Shown here: positions 28,625 through 37,468 of the stretch, piece after piece
Layout of the letters: the number at the start of each line of letters is the position of its first letter
Position numbering within the stretch: position 1 is the first letter of the stretch
Assembly: GCA_963777095.1 (NCBI GenBank)
Contig: CAVZOY010000001.1
Span: 186,001 to 250,000 of the forward strand
DNA from: CAVZOY01 sp963777095
GTDB taxonomy: Bacteria > Actinomycetota > Actinomycetes > Mycobacteriales > Geodermatophilaceae
Reading direction: 5' to 3'
Length of the DNA stretch: 64,000 nucleotides
Translations under genes and position numbers: made by a program
The notes under the pieces: model-generated
What the model saw: only the letters and a program-made list of their open reading frames with translations
Database searches by the model: none
Told to the model about the DNA's origin: nothing

Positions 28625-30043
28625 ATGAGGGCAGCCCGACCACAGGGTCGACGGTGGCGGGTCTCCGGGGCGGTCGTCCTGGTTCTCACGGCGCTCCTCG
28701 TCGCGCCGACGTCGGGGGTCGCCGAGGCCGCGGGAGCGTGGACGACCGCGACCCGCACCGGCCTGCCGCGACAGGAGGTGTCCTACGTCGAGGCCGGCGG
28801 GAAGCTGTACCTGGCCGGCGGCAGGACCAACGTGCAGCAGGTCTTCAACCCGGCGACCGGCGCGTGGTCGACCGTGGCGCCGGTCCCGGCTCCGCAGCCG
28901 CTGGACCACATGCAGGCCGCCGCGGTGAACGGGAAGATCTACTACATCGGCGGGATGTCGGCGTGGCCGAGCCAGAGCGTCGACACCGTGTACGTCTACG
29001 ACATCGCGACGAACGTCTTCTCCGTCGGCGCGCCCATGCTGCCGGGTCGGGATCGGGGAGCCGGCGCCATCGCCGTGGCCGGAAACAGGATCTACGTGGC
29101 GGGCGGTGTGCACGACGGGACGACCGTCGCGTGGTTCGACGTCTACGACACGTCGGCCCGGACCTGGACCCGCCTGCCTGACCTCCCGCACCGCCGCGAC
29201 CACTTCCAGGGTGCCGTCGTCAACGGCCGGTTCTGGGCGATCGGCGGCCGCATCTCGGCGGCCGCGACACGCGTGGGCTACAACGAGGCCTTCGATCTCG
29301 CGGCGGGGACCTGGTCGACCGGCTACGCGCCGCTTCCGACACTGAGGGGCGGGTTCGCCACCGCTGTCTTCGGCACCGAGATCGCCGTCATCGGTGGCGA
29401 GGGCGGCGGGGCGACGTTCGACGAGGTCGAGGCCTACGACACGGCGACCAACCGGTGGCGCACGCTGACCTCGATGCCGACGGCGCGCCACGGCATCCAG
29501 GCGGCGATGTGGAACGGGGCGGCCTACATCCCGGCCGGAGGGACCCGGATGGGGGGAGGCGGCGCGACCGACGTCCACGAGGTGCTGACCCTCGCTCCGG
29601 CGAGTTCCTCCCGCCCGGACGCCCAGATCCGGCTTGCGAGCCAGACGACGTTCGTCGGCAACGACGTCTACAACACCACGGGTGCCGGGCAGACCCGGAG
29701 CACGACGGCGCCGCCGGGGCAGCGGCGCGCGTTCGTCGTCCGGATGGCGAACGACGGGGGCGCAGCCGACGGCTTCCGTGTCCGCGGGTGCTCGGCCGCC
29801 TCGGGCTTCCGGGTCCGGTACTTCGTGGGCGCCACCGGCACGACGGAGATCACGTCGGCCGTGGTCGGGGGCACCTACACCGTCAGCGGGGTGGCACCCG
29901 CGGGCGCCGCCGCCGTGCGCCTGGAGATCACGCCTGCCGCGACCATGAGCGCGGGTGCCGTGCAGTCCTGCCTCGTCTCGGTCACCTCGACCTCGGCACC
30001 CACCGTCGCGGACGCGGTCCTCGCGCGGGTCACCGTCTCCTGA
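28625..30043 (+). CDS. Secreted Kelch-repeat protein with shared C-terminal module
   Basis: The 472-residue protein has a signal peptide ending AEAAGA, then about six Kelch blades (for example GGKLYLAGGRTNVQQVFNPA, NGKIYYIGGMSAWPSQSVDT, NGRFWAIGGRISAAATRVGY) forming a beta-propeller. From residue 330 (RPDAQIRLASQTTFVGNDVY) follows the same module as in the preceding protein. GGAGGGA lies 4 bases before ATG 28625, and only 14 bases separate the genes, so they form an operon. A surface carbohydrate-related or adhesive role is possible but not shown. Confidence 0.8.
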   Translation: MRAARPQGRRWRVSGAVVLVLTALLVAPTSGVAEAAGAWTTATRTGLPRQEVSYVEAGGKLYLAGGRTNVQQVFNPATGAWSTVAPVPAPQPLDHMQAAAVNGKIYYIGGMSAWPSQSVDTVYVYDIATNVFSVGAPMLPGRDRGAGAIAVAGNRIYVAGGVHDGTTVAWFDVYDTSARTWTRLPDLPHRRDHFQGAVVNGRFWAIGGRISAAATRVGYNEAFDLAAGTWSTGYAPLPTLRGGFATAVFGTEIAVIGGEGGGATFDEVEAYDTATNRWRTLTSMPTARHGIQAAMWNGAAYIPAGGTRMGGGGATDVHEVLTLAPASSSRPDAQIRLASQTTFVGNDVYNTTGAGQTRSTTAPPGQRRAFVVRMANDGGAADGFRVRGCSAASGFRVRYFVGATGTTEITSAVVGGTYTVSGVAPAGAAAVRLEITPAATMSAGAVQSCLVSVTSTSAPTVADAVLARVTVS

Positions 30044-30052
30044 CGGAACCGC

Positions 30053-30808
30053 TCACTGGTCCTCCTCGGGCAGCGGGGCGGCGCCGAGGTCGAGCGGCTG
30101 GATCCGGCCGGTGAGCACGTCGGCGGCCACCTCGTCGACGGAGCGTCCGGAGGTGACGGCGGCGGCCCGCAGCACCTCGAGCGCGTCGGGGCTGTCGAGC
30201 AGCAGCGCCATCCCGACCACACCCACGGCCTGCCAGGTGCTGGAGCGCACCAGGGCGTCCCGATCCCCGAGCCAAGCACTGTCGGCAGCAGGGATGCGCG
30301 CGCCCTCGCGCAGGTCGCGGGCCAGCGCCTCGGTGACCCGCCCGACGACGGCGGCCACGTCGTCGTGGTCCAGCCGCGGCAGGGCGGCCGGGTCGGCGAC
30401 CCACAGGTCCAGGACGACCGTCGGGCCGAGCGGCTCGGGCAGGGGCAGGGACAGCACGCCGCGGTAGGGGCTGTCGGTCATCAGCGCGGCGAAGAGTCCG
30501 GGCCAGTTGCGCTCGATGTCCTCCGGCTCGAAGGCGATGGCGTGGCCGTCGTCGAACGCCCGCAGGCACGGGCCGTCGCCGAAGGTGAACTGGAGCCGCT
30601 CGGCGGAGGAGGTGGCCGGGCTGCTCGCACCGATCGGCACCCGCAGCGCCCCGGCGTGCAGGCTCAGGCCGGCGCCGTCGACGGGCAGGGCACCGGCGCA
30701 GGCGCGCGCCACGCGGGCGGGCGCCAGGTCGGGCGCCTCCGGGTCGGTCGCCAGCGCCTGCATCACCTGGTCGAACCGGTCGGCTGCGGTCGGGTGCACG
30801 GCGGGCAT
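30053..30808 (-). CDS. GAF-ANTAR protein
   Basis: The 251-residue protein has a GAF-type sensor region (about 35-165; GAGLSLHAGALRVPIGASSP, FTFGDGPCLRAFDDG) and a C-terminal ANTAR-like RNA-binding helix bundle (about 195-245; TWQAVGVVGMALLLDSPDAL, AAAVTSGRSVDEVAADVLTG). ANTAR proteins act as antiterminators that bind paired hairpins in nascent RNA. The ANTAR part is a weak match at its first helix. No target hairpins were identified nearby. Confidence 0.75.
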   Translation of the reverse strand: MPAVHPTAADRFDQVMQALATDPEAPDLAPARVARACAGALPVDGAGLSLHAGALRVPIGASSPATSSAERLQFTFGDGPCLRAFDDGHAIAFEPEDIERNWPGLFAALMTDSPYRGVLSLPLPEPLGPTVVLDLWVADPAALPRLDHDDVAAVVGRVTEALARDLREGARIPAADSAWLGDRDALVRSSTWQAVGVVGMALLLDSPDALEVLRAAAVTSGRSVDEVAADVLTGRIQPLDLGAAPLPEEDQ

Positions 30809-30860
30809 CCTGCCCGGTGGGTGCCCGGGCGCGGCGGAGTCCTCCCGCGGATCGCCCCGC

Positions 30861-33425
30861 TCAGGTCCAGGCGTCGTCCCGTCGGCCGGCAGACACCAGC
30901 CGGATCACCGGGGCGCCCTCCTCGTCGGAGGCGTCCAGGTCGACCTCGGCGTCCAGACCCCAGTCGTGGTCGCCGGCCGGATCGTCGACGATCTGCCGCA
31001 CCCGCCAGACGCCCGGCGTCGCCTTGTCCCAGATGAGGAGTGCCGGTCCACGGGCGTCCGCCCCGGTGCCCACGGTGTCGTGCTCCGCGAAGTAGGCCTG
31101 CACCACCTCGGCCCACCGCTCGGCGTCCCAGCCGGAACCGGAGTCCAGCTCGCCCAGGTCGTACCAGCGCCGCCGGGCCCACAGCTCGACGCGGCGGAAC
31201 AGGGCGTTGCGCACCATCGCGGTGAACGCCCGCTCGTTGCCGGTGAGTGGCCGCGGCCGCGCGGGCACGGCGACCGGCTGGTCCAGCGGCTGGTCGGGGG
31301 AGGTGAGCTGCTCCCACTCGTCGAGCAGCGAGGAGTCGACCTGCCGGACCAGCTCGCCGATCCACTCGACGATGTCGGTGACCTCCTCCGTGCGCGCCGA
31401 CGCGGGAACCCCCGACCGCAGCGCCTTGAACGCGTCGGACAGGTAACGCAGGACGGCGCCCTCGGCGCGGGTGAGCCCGTAGGTGTTGACGAACTCCCGG
31501 AACGTGAACGCCCGCTCCCACATCTCCCGGACGACGGACTTCGGCGACAGGTGCGCGTCGGCGGCCCAGGGGTTGGTGCGCACGTAGACCGCGAAGGCGT
31601 GGCCGAGCAGCTCTTCGAGCGGCTTGGGGTAGCTGACCTCCTCGAGCAGCTCCATGCGCTCGTCGTACTCGATGCCCTCGGCCTTCATCTGCGCCACGGC
31701 CTCGCCCTTGGCCTTGTTCAGCTGCGCGGCGAGGATCTGGCGCGGGTCGTCGAGGGTTGCCTCGATGACCGACACGACGTCCAGGGGATAGGTGTCGGAG
31801 TCGGGGTCGAGCAGATCGATGGCGGCCAGCGCGAAGGTCGACAGCGGCTGGTTGAGCGCGAAGTCCGGCGGCAGGTCGACGGTGAGGTCGTAGCGCCGTC
31901 CGTCGGGCTCCGGCTCGTCGAGCCGCTCCAGGACGCCGGCCTGCAGCAGCGACCGCGCGATGCCGATGGCCTCGCGGATGAGCCGCAGCTGCCGTTTGCG
32001 CGGCTCGTGGTTGTCGGTGAGCAGCCGGCGCATCGCGGCGAACGGGTCGCCCGGCCGGTCGACGACGTCCAGGATCATCGCGGTGGTCACCCGCATGTGG
32101 CTGGTGAGCGCCTCGGGCGGGGCCTCGATCAGCCGCCTCATCGTGGCCTCCGACCACGGCACCATGCCGTCGGGCACCTTGCGGCGGACCAGCTTGCGGC
32201 GCTTCTTCGGGTCGTCGGCGACCTTGGCGAACTGCTTGAGGTTCTCGACCTCGTGCTCGGGCGCCTGGACGACGACCGTGCCGGCGGTGTCGTAGCCGGC
32301 GCGGCCGGCCCGGCCGGCGATCTGGTGGAACTCGCGAGCGTTGAGCAGCCGGGTGCGGGTGCCGTCGTACTTGGACAGGGCCGAGAAGACGACGGTGCGG
32401 ATCGGCACGTTGATGCCGACGCCGAGGGTGTCGGTGCCGCAGATGACCTTGAGCAGGCCGGCCTGGGCGAGCTGCTCGACCAGGCGGCGGTACTTGGGCA
32501 GCATCCCGGCGTGGTGGACGCCGATGCCGTGGCGCACCAGCCGCGACAGCGTCGTCCCGAAGGCCGAGGAGAACCGGAAGCCGCCGATCAGCTCGGCGAT
32601 CGCGGCCTTCTCCTCCTTGCTGCACACGTTGACGCTCATCAGCGCCTGCGCCCGCTCCAGGGCCGACGCCTGGGTGAAGTGGACGACGTAGACCGGCGCC
32701 TGACCGGTGTCGAGGAGCTCCTGGATCGTCTCGTGCATCGGCGTGGTCGCGTAGTAGTGGTGCAGCGGCACGGGCCGCTCGGCGTGCGCGACGAGTGCGG
32801 TGGGCCGGCCGGTGCGGCGGGTGAGGTCCTCGGACAGCTCGGTGACGTCGCCGAGCGTGGCGCTCATCAGCAGGAACTGGGCCCTCGGCAGCTCGAGCAG
32901 CGGCACCTGCCACGCCCAGCCGCGGTCGGGGTCGCCGTAGAAGTGGAACTCGTCCATGACCACCAGGCCGACGTCGGCCTCGGGGCCTTCGCGCAGCGCG
33001 ATGTTCGCCAGCACCTCGGCGGTGCAGGCGATGATCGGCGCGTCCCGGTTGACGGCGGCGTCGCCGGTGAGCATGCCGACGTTGGCCGCGCCGAAGACGC
33101 CGCACAACGCGAAGAACTTCTCGCTGACCAGCGCCTTGATCGGCGCGGTGTAGTAGCTGCGCCGTCCGGCCGCCAGGGCGGCGTACTGGGCGCCGGTGGC
33201 GACCAGCGACTTGCCCGAGCCGGTCGGGGTCGCGAGGACGACGTTGGCGCCGCTGACCAGCTCGATCAGCGCCTCCTCCTGCGCCGGGTACAGCGTCGTC
33301 CCGCCGGCCTCGGCCCAGGCGGCGAACGTGCTGAACAGCTCGTCCGGGTCGCTACCGAGCGCCCGCAGCGCGGCGAGGTCGGACGGGTCGGCGAGCAGCG
33401 GGGGAGCGGTGGTCGAGGAGGTCAT
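30861..33425 (-). CDS. DEAD/DEAH-box helicase with DUF3516 C-terminus
   Basis: An 854-residue superfamily 2 helicase. Motif I VLATPTGSGKS is near residue 65, motif II VVMDEFHFYG, motif III LLMSATLGD, and motif VI EFHQIAGRAGRAGYDTAG. The region after about residue 480 matches the DUF3516 extension of actinobacterial helicases (LSPKSVVREMWERAFTFREF). Ski2-like folding and RNA or DNA unwinding are inferred; the biological target is unknown. ATG 33425 is the first plausible start after the divergent spacer. Confidence 0.88.
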   Translation of the reverse strand: MTSSTTAPPLLADPSDLAALRALGSDPDELFSTFAAWAEAGGTTLYPAQEEALIELVSGANVVLATPTGSGKSLVATGAQYAALAAGRRSYYTAPIKALVSEKFFALCGVFGAANVGMLTGDAAVNRDAPIIACTAEVLANIALREGPEADVGLVVMDEFHFYGDPDRGWAWQVPLLELPRAQFLLMSATLGDVTELSEDLTRRTGRPTALVAHAERPVPLHHYYATTPMHETIQELLDTGQAPVYVVHFTQASALERAQALMSVNVCSKEEKAAIAELIGGFRFSSAFGTTLSRLVRHGIGVHHAGMLPKYRRLVEQLAQAGLLKVICGTDTLGVGINVPIRTVVFSALSKYDGTRTRLLNAREFHQIAGRAGRAGYDTAGTVVVQAPEHEVENLKQFAKVADDPKKRRKLVRRKVPDGMVPWSEATMRRLIEAPPEALTSHMRVTTAMILDVVDRPGDPFAAMRRLLTDNHEPRKRQLRLIREAIGIARSLLQAGVLERLDEPEPDGRRYDLTVDLPPDFALNQPLSTFALAAIDLLDPDSDTYPLDVVSVIEATLDDPRQILAAQLNKAKGEAVAQMKAEGIEYDERMELLEEVSYPKPLEELLGHAFAVYVRTNPWAADAHLSPKSVVREMWERAFTFREFVNTYGLTRAEGAVLRYLSDAFKALRSGVPASARTEEVTDIVEWIGELVRQVDSSLLDEWEQLTSPDQPLDQPVAVPARPRPLTGNERAFTAMVRNALFRRVELWARRRWYDLGELDSGSGWDAERWAEVVQAYFAEHDTVGTGADARGPALLIWDKATPGVWRVRQIVDDPAGDHDWGLDAEVDLDASDEEGAPVIRLVSAGRRDDAWT

Positions 33426-33608
33426 CGTGGGAACAGCGTGCCGGATGGCCCATGGCTTCCCGCAGCCCGCGCCGGAGCGGCCGGAAACGATCGGGTCAAC
33501 GAGACGTGCTGCCCTGGATCGGCGGGGCCGCGCGCGCGTACCGTCCGGTGCCGGGGCCCGGGCCAGAGGGGCCCGTGGCCTCGTGCCGTATCGGGCGAGG
33601 AGGCGGAC

Positions 33609-33953
33609 GTGTGGCCGCACCCGGAGCTGCCCGTGCCGCGCCCCGGGTCGATCGACATCGAGGACGAGGGCGACCGCCGGGTGCTGTTCCTCCGTGGCGA
33701 CCTGGACGCCGCGGTCGTGACCCACTTCCAGGCGGGCCAGGGGGCAGAGCCGGTCGTGGTCGACGCGATCGACGCCGCCGCGGTGACGTTCATGAGTTCC
33801 ACGGGTGTCGCCGTGATGCTGCTGTGCGTGGAGGCGTCCCAGGCGGCGGGCCGGTCACCGGTGCTGCGGGCGTCGTCGCACGTGGTGGATCGCATCCTGC
33901 AGATGTCCGGGATCGAACGCCTCTTTCCGCGGCCGCACGACGCTCGCGACTGA
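33609..33953 (+). CDS. STAS-domain protein (anti-sigma antagonist-like)
   Basis: The 114-residue protein reads VLFLRGDLDAAVVTHFQAGQ and VTFMSSTGVAVMLLCVEASQ. The Ser-Ser-Thr-Gly turn corresponds to the phosphorylatable serine loop of SpoIIAA/RsbV-like STAS proteins. GTG 33609 has GAGGAGG (33597-33603) in front. Partner kinases are not adjacent. It likely acts in a sigma-factor partner-switching path (family knowledge). Confidence 0.8.
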   Translation: MWPHPELPVPRPGSIDIEDEGDRRVLFLRGDLDAAVVTHFQAGQGAEPVVVDAIDAAAVTFMSSTGVAVMLLCVEASQAAGRSPVLRASSHVVDRILQMSGIERLFPRPHDARD

Positions 33954-34021
33954 GCGTTCCCGGGAGGAGTGAGCCGGGTAGGCGGACGGCGACGTTCCGA
34001 ACAACCCGGAGGAGTGCCCCG

Positions 34022-34879
34022 ATGTCGTCGCCCCGCCCCGAGTCGCAGCCCGCCCAGCAGCAGGAGCCGCCCGGCGTTCTCGGCGAGATGACGCCGAGGC
34101 CCGACCACGGCGAGGAGAGCTACCGCGGGTCCGGGAAGCTCACCGGCAAGGCCGCCGTCATCACCGGCGGCGACAGCGGCATCGGCCGCGCGGTGGCGAT
34201 CGCGTTCGCCCGCGAGGGGGCCGACGTCCTGATCTCGTACCTCAGCGAGCACGAGGACGCGGAGGAGACCGCCCGCTACGTCCGCGAGGCCGGCCGGACG
34301 TGCGTGCTGGTGGCCGGTGACATCTCCGACCGGGCGCACTGCAAGACGATCATCCCGAAGGCCGTCGAGGAGTTCGGCAGGGTCGACGTCCTGGTCAACA
34401 ACGCGGCGTTCCAGATGACGCACGAGACGCTCGACGAGGTCAGCGACGAGGAGTGGGACCACACCCTCGCCACCAACCTGACCGCGATGTTCGTGCTGAC
34501 CAAGGACGCGATCCCGCACATGCCGCCGGGCGGCTCGATCATCAACTCGTCGTCGGTGAACTCCGACATGCCCAATCCCGGGTTGGCGCCCTACGCGATG
34601 ACGAAGGCCGCGATCGCGAACTTCAGCGCGTCGCTGGCCCAGATGTACGGCGACAAGGGGATCCGCGCCAACAGCGTCGCCCCGGGCCCGATCTGGACGC
34701 CGCTGATCCCCGCGACCATGCCGGAGGAGAAGGTCGAGAAGTTCGGCAGCGACACCCCGCTGGGCCGCGCCGGCCAGCCGGCCGAGCTGGCACCGGTCTA
34801 CGTGCTGCTGGCCAGCGACGAGGGCTCGTACATCTCCGGCGCCCGCGTCGCGGTCACCGGCGGCCGCCCGATCCTGTAG
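34022..34879 (+). CDS. SDR oxidoreductase, general-stress type
   Basis: The 285-residue short-chain dehydrogenase has the GGDSGIGRAVAIAFAREGAD nucleotide-binding motif, the NNAAFQ motif, catalytic Ser in INSSSVNSDM and YAMTKAA (Tyr-x3-Lys). The long N-terminal extension before GKLTGKAAVITGGD matches the YhdF/YdaD-like group linked to stress responses. GGAGGA precedes ATG 34022. The substrate is unknown. Confidence 0.88.
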   Translation: MSSPRPESQPAQQQEPPGVLGEMTPRPDHGEESYRGSGKLTGKAAVITGGDSGIGRAVAIAFAREGADVLISYLSEHEDAEETARYVREAGRTCVLVAGDISDRAHCKTIIPKAVEEFGRVDVLVNNAAFQMTHETLDEVSDEEWDHTLATNLTAMFVLTKDAIPHMPPGGSIINSSSVNSDMPNPGLAPYAMTKAAIANFSASLAQMYGDKGIRANSVAPGPIWTPLIPATMPEEKVEKFGSDTPLGRAGQPAELAPVYVLLASDEGSYISGARVAVTGGRPIL

Positions 34880-34896
34880 CGCGCAGCCCTGGCTCG

Positions 34897-35006
34897 ATGT
34901 TGATCAGGTGACCTGGTCGTCAAGGGTCGTGGCTCAGCTACGGGGGTCCCGCCTCACTGTCGACGGTGAGGCGGGACCCCTCGTGATCAGGTCACCTGAT
35001 CAACAT
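34897..35006 (+). repeat. Dispersed repeat R1, copy B, with outer inverted repeats
   Basis: The core (34929-35002) has TGGCTCAGCTACGGG, a 15-bp stem GGGGTCCCGCCTCAC (34943-34957) / GTGAGGCGGGACCCC (34966-34980) around a loop containing GTCGAC, and then TGATCAGGTCACCTGATCA (34984-35002), a perfect 9-1-9 palindrome. A further exact 17-base inverted repeat brackets it at 34897-34913 and 34990-35006. It lies between convergent genes and can terminate both; it supplies the last codons and stop of the minus-strand gene. Confidence 0.8.
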
Positions 35007-35903
35007 CTCGGCGATGCGGGCGATGGCGGCGGGGCCGACGCGGCAGCAGCCGCCGACCAGGCGGGCACCGTCGTCCAGCCAGCCGCGGACGGCGTCGTCC
35101 GGCAGCCCGGGGGAGCCGGTCCACCGCCGCGCCGCGGCGTCCCACTGCTCGCCGCTGTTCGGGTAGACGACGACCGGCCTGCCCGAGGCCCGCGCGGCGG
35201 CGACCGCGGCCGGCACGCCCGCCGGGTCGGTGCAGTTCACGCCGACGGCGACCACCTCGTCGACGCCGGCCGCCATCGCGAAGACGTCGGCGGCCGGCTC
35301 GCCGCGACGGGTGCGGACGACGCCGTCCTCCCCGACCACCGTGGTGAGCGACAGCCAGACCGGTACGCCGAGGTCGGCCGCCTCGGCGAGCAGCGCCTCG
35401 GCCTCCGCCGCCGCGGGCACGGTCTCGCAGGCGAGCACGTCCGCGCCGGCGTCGGCCAGCACCGCCATGCGCGGTCGGTGGAAGGCCCGCAGCTCGCGGA
35501 CGCCGACGTCACCGACGTAGGCGCCCGAGTACTCGGATCCGTCGGCCAGCATCGCGCCGTAGGGGCCGACCGATCCGGCGACCCAGGCGTCCGGCGCGCC
35601 CTCGCGGGCGAGCGCGACCGACAGCCGGAGCAACGCCTCGGTGCCGGCCGCGTCGATCCCGGCGGCGGCGAACCCCCGCTCGGTGGCCTGGTAGCTCGCC
35701 GTGGTGGCCACCTGGGCGCCGGCGGCCGCGTAGGCGGCGTGCGCGGCGACGATCGCGCCCGGGTCGTCGCGCAGCAGCCGGGCCGACCACAGCGACGAGC
35801 TGAGGTCCGCGCCGGCGGCCTCGAGCTGGGTGGCCAGGCCGCCGTCGAGGACGACGGGGCCGGTGGCGAGGGCATCGGCGAGGGGTGGGCGCACGCCGTC
35901 CAT
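34992..35903 (-). CDS. mmuM: Homocysteine S-methyltransferase
   Basis: The 303-residue protein has the barrel start VVLDGGLATQLEAAGADLSS, TASYQATERGF, the zinc cysteine in VAVGVNCTDP and the C-terminal GGCCRVGP pair of cysteines. MmuM methylates homocysteine with S-methylmethionine or S-adenosylmethionine to make methionine. ATG 35903. The last codons (MLIR, stop) fall inside repeat R1-B. Confidence 0.92.
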   Translation of the reverse strand: MDGVRPPLADALATGPVVLDGGLATQLEAAGADLSSSLWSARLLRDDPGAIVAAHAAYAAAGAQVATTASYQATERGFAAAGIDAAGTEALLRLSVALAREGAPDAWVAGSVGPYGAMLADGSEYSGAYVGDVGVRELRAFHRPRMAVLADAGADVLACETVPAAAEAEALLAEAADLGVPVWLSLTTVVGEDGVVRTRRGEPAADVFAMAAGVDEVVAVGVNCTDPAGVPAAVAAARASGRPVVVYPNSGEQWDAAARRWTGSPGLPDDAVRGWLDDGARLVGGCCRVGPAAIARIAEMLIR

Positions 35904-35949
35904 CAAACCCGCGTGCGGCGCCCGGCGGCCGTCACCTAGCGTCGCGCGG

Positions 35950-36981
35950 GTGACCACCGACGACCCCGTGCTGACCGGCGCGGCCACCTGGCAGGACCCG
36001 GGCTGGCGCGACGCCGCGCTCGCGTGGGCGACCGACCGGCTGGCCGAGCACGGCCGCATCCCGTCCGGGCGTCCCGACCAGGCGCACGTGCGGTCGTGGT
36101 CCACGGCGATCCGCATCCCGGTCGACGACGGCGGCGACGTCTGGCTCAAGTCGGTCGGCACCGGGTCGGCGCAGGAGCCGGTGCTCGCCGAGGCGCTCGG
36201 CAGCTGGGTGCCCGACCGGGTGCTGGTGCCGCTGGCCGTCGAACCGGACCGGCGGCTGCTGCTGCTGCCCGACGGCGGGCCGACGCTCCGCGAGACCGGC
36301 GGCGGCCGCCTCGTCGAGGCGTGGGAGGCGATGCTCGCCAACTACGCCCGCATGCAGGTCGCCCTGATCCCGCACGCCGAGGAGATGGTCGCCCTCGGCG
36401 TCCCCGACAACCGTCCCGAGCGGCTGCCCGGTCTGGTCGGCGACCTGCTCGCCGACGACCAGGCGATGCTGGCCGGTCGCGCCGACGGCATCGATCCCGA
36501 GCTCCGGGATCGGCTGACGGCCGGGCTCGACGACTACGCCGAGCTGTGCCGGGCACTCGCCGCCGGTCCGGTCCCGGCGTCGCTGCAGCACGACGACCTG
36601 CACGACGCCAACGTCTTCGTCGTCGGCAACGGCCACCGGTTCTTCGACTGGGGCGACGCGTCGGTGTCGCATCCGTTCCTCAGCCTGCTCATCCCGCTGC
36701 GGGTCGCGACGTCCGCCCTCGACCTGCCGCAGGGGCACCCGATTCTGCTGCGGCTGCGCGACGCCTACCTGCAGCCGTGGCGGCCGTACGCCGAGGCGCC
36801 GGTGCTGCGCGAGCTGGTCGACCTGGCGCTGCAGGTGACGCCGCTGGAGCGGTCGCTGACCTGGCACCGGATCCTGCTCGGCGTCCATCCGGACGAGCGC
36901 GCCGAGTGGCAGGCCAGCGTGCCCGGCTGGGCGGCCGAGACCGCGGAGCCCGGCCCCCTCGACGGCGTCCCGGGGGTCTGA
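35950..36981 (+). CDS. APH-family phosphotransferase-like protein
   Basis: The 343-residue protein has a kinase-like fold of the aminoglycoside/choline phosphotransferase group: LQHDDLHDANVFVVGNGHRF with the catalytic His-Asp-Asp-x-His-x-x-Asn loop, then FFDWGDASVSHPFLSLL with the metal-binding Asp. The glycine-rich N-lobe is short. The acceptor is unknown; resistance should not be assumed. The next gene begins one base after its stop. Confidence 0.82.
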   Translation: MTTDDPVLTGAATWQDPGWRDAALAWATDRLAEHGRIPSGRPDQAHVRSWSTAIRIPVDDGGDVWLKSVGTGSAQEPVLAEALGSWVPDRVLVPLAVEPDRRLLLLPDGGPTLRETGGGRLVEAWEAMLANYARMQVALIPHAEEMVALGVPDNRPERLPGLVGDLLADDQAMLAGRADGIDPELRDRLTAGLDDYAELCRALAAGPVPASLQHDDLHDANVFVVGNGHRFFDWGDASVSHPFLSLLIPLRVATSALDLPQGHPILLRLRDAYLQPWRPYAEAPVLRELVDLALQVTPLERSLTWHRILLGVHPDERAEWQASVPGWAAETAEPGPLDGVPGV

Positions 36982-36982
36982 C

Positions 36983-37423
36983 GTGCCCGCCGGTGACGAC
37001 CCGGCCGGTGACCTGTCGGTCACCGGCTCGCTCGTGGTGCCCGCGGCCGCACTCGGCTGGCGGTTCTCGCGCTCGTCGGGCCCGGGTGGCCAGGGCGTCA
37101 ACACCGCCGACTCCCGCGTCGAGCTGTCGGTCGACGTCCTCGACCTACCCGGGCTGACCGAGCCGCAGCGCCGGCGGCTGACCGAGCGGCTGGCCAACCG
37201 GCTGGTCGACGGCGTCCTCACCGTCGTCGCCTCCGAGCACCGCCAGCAGCTGCGCAACCGGCAGGCCGCCCGCGACCGGCTGGCCGCGGTGCTCCGGGCC
37301 GCGCTGGCGCCGCCGCCGGCCGCCCGCCGCCGCACGAAGCCGACCCGCGGCTCGCAGGAGCGGCGCATCCAGGCCAAGAAGCAGCGCGGCCAGCTCAAGC
37401 GGCAGCGCCGCGACTTCGACTGA
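36983..37423 (+). CDS. arfB: ArfB-type peptidyl-tRNA hydrolase
   Basis: ArfB rescues ribosomes stalled without a stop codon. The 146-residue protein has the RF-like FSRSSGPGGQGVNTADSRVE motif with the catalytic GGQ, and a basic C-terminal tail (QAKKQRGQLKRQRRDFD) that enters the empty mRNA channel. It follows the phosphotransferase gene by one base, so it is probably co-transcribed. Confidence 0.92.
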   Translation: MPAGDDPAGDLSVTGSLVVPAAALGWRFSRSSGPGGQGVNTADSRVELSVDVLDLPGLTEPQRRRLTERLANRLVDGVLTVVASEHRQQLRNRQAARDRLAAVLRAALAPPPAARRRTKPTRGSQERRIQAKKQRGQLKRQRRDFD

Positions 37424-37468
37424 CCGCTCGCCCTGCGGTCGTCGACGCCGCCGCGCAGGATCGACGAC

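Noticed and set aside
30507..33953. An 1148-codon plus-strand open frame opposite the helicase
   Set aside because: It is a GC-rich antisense shadow; the helicase on the minus strand has all motifs. Only its last 115 codons (STAS, 33609-33953) are real.
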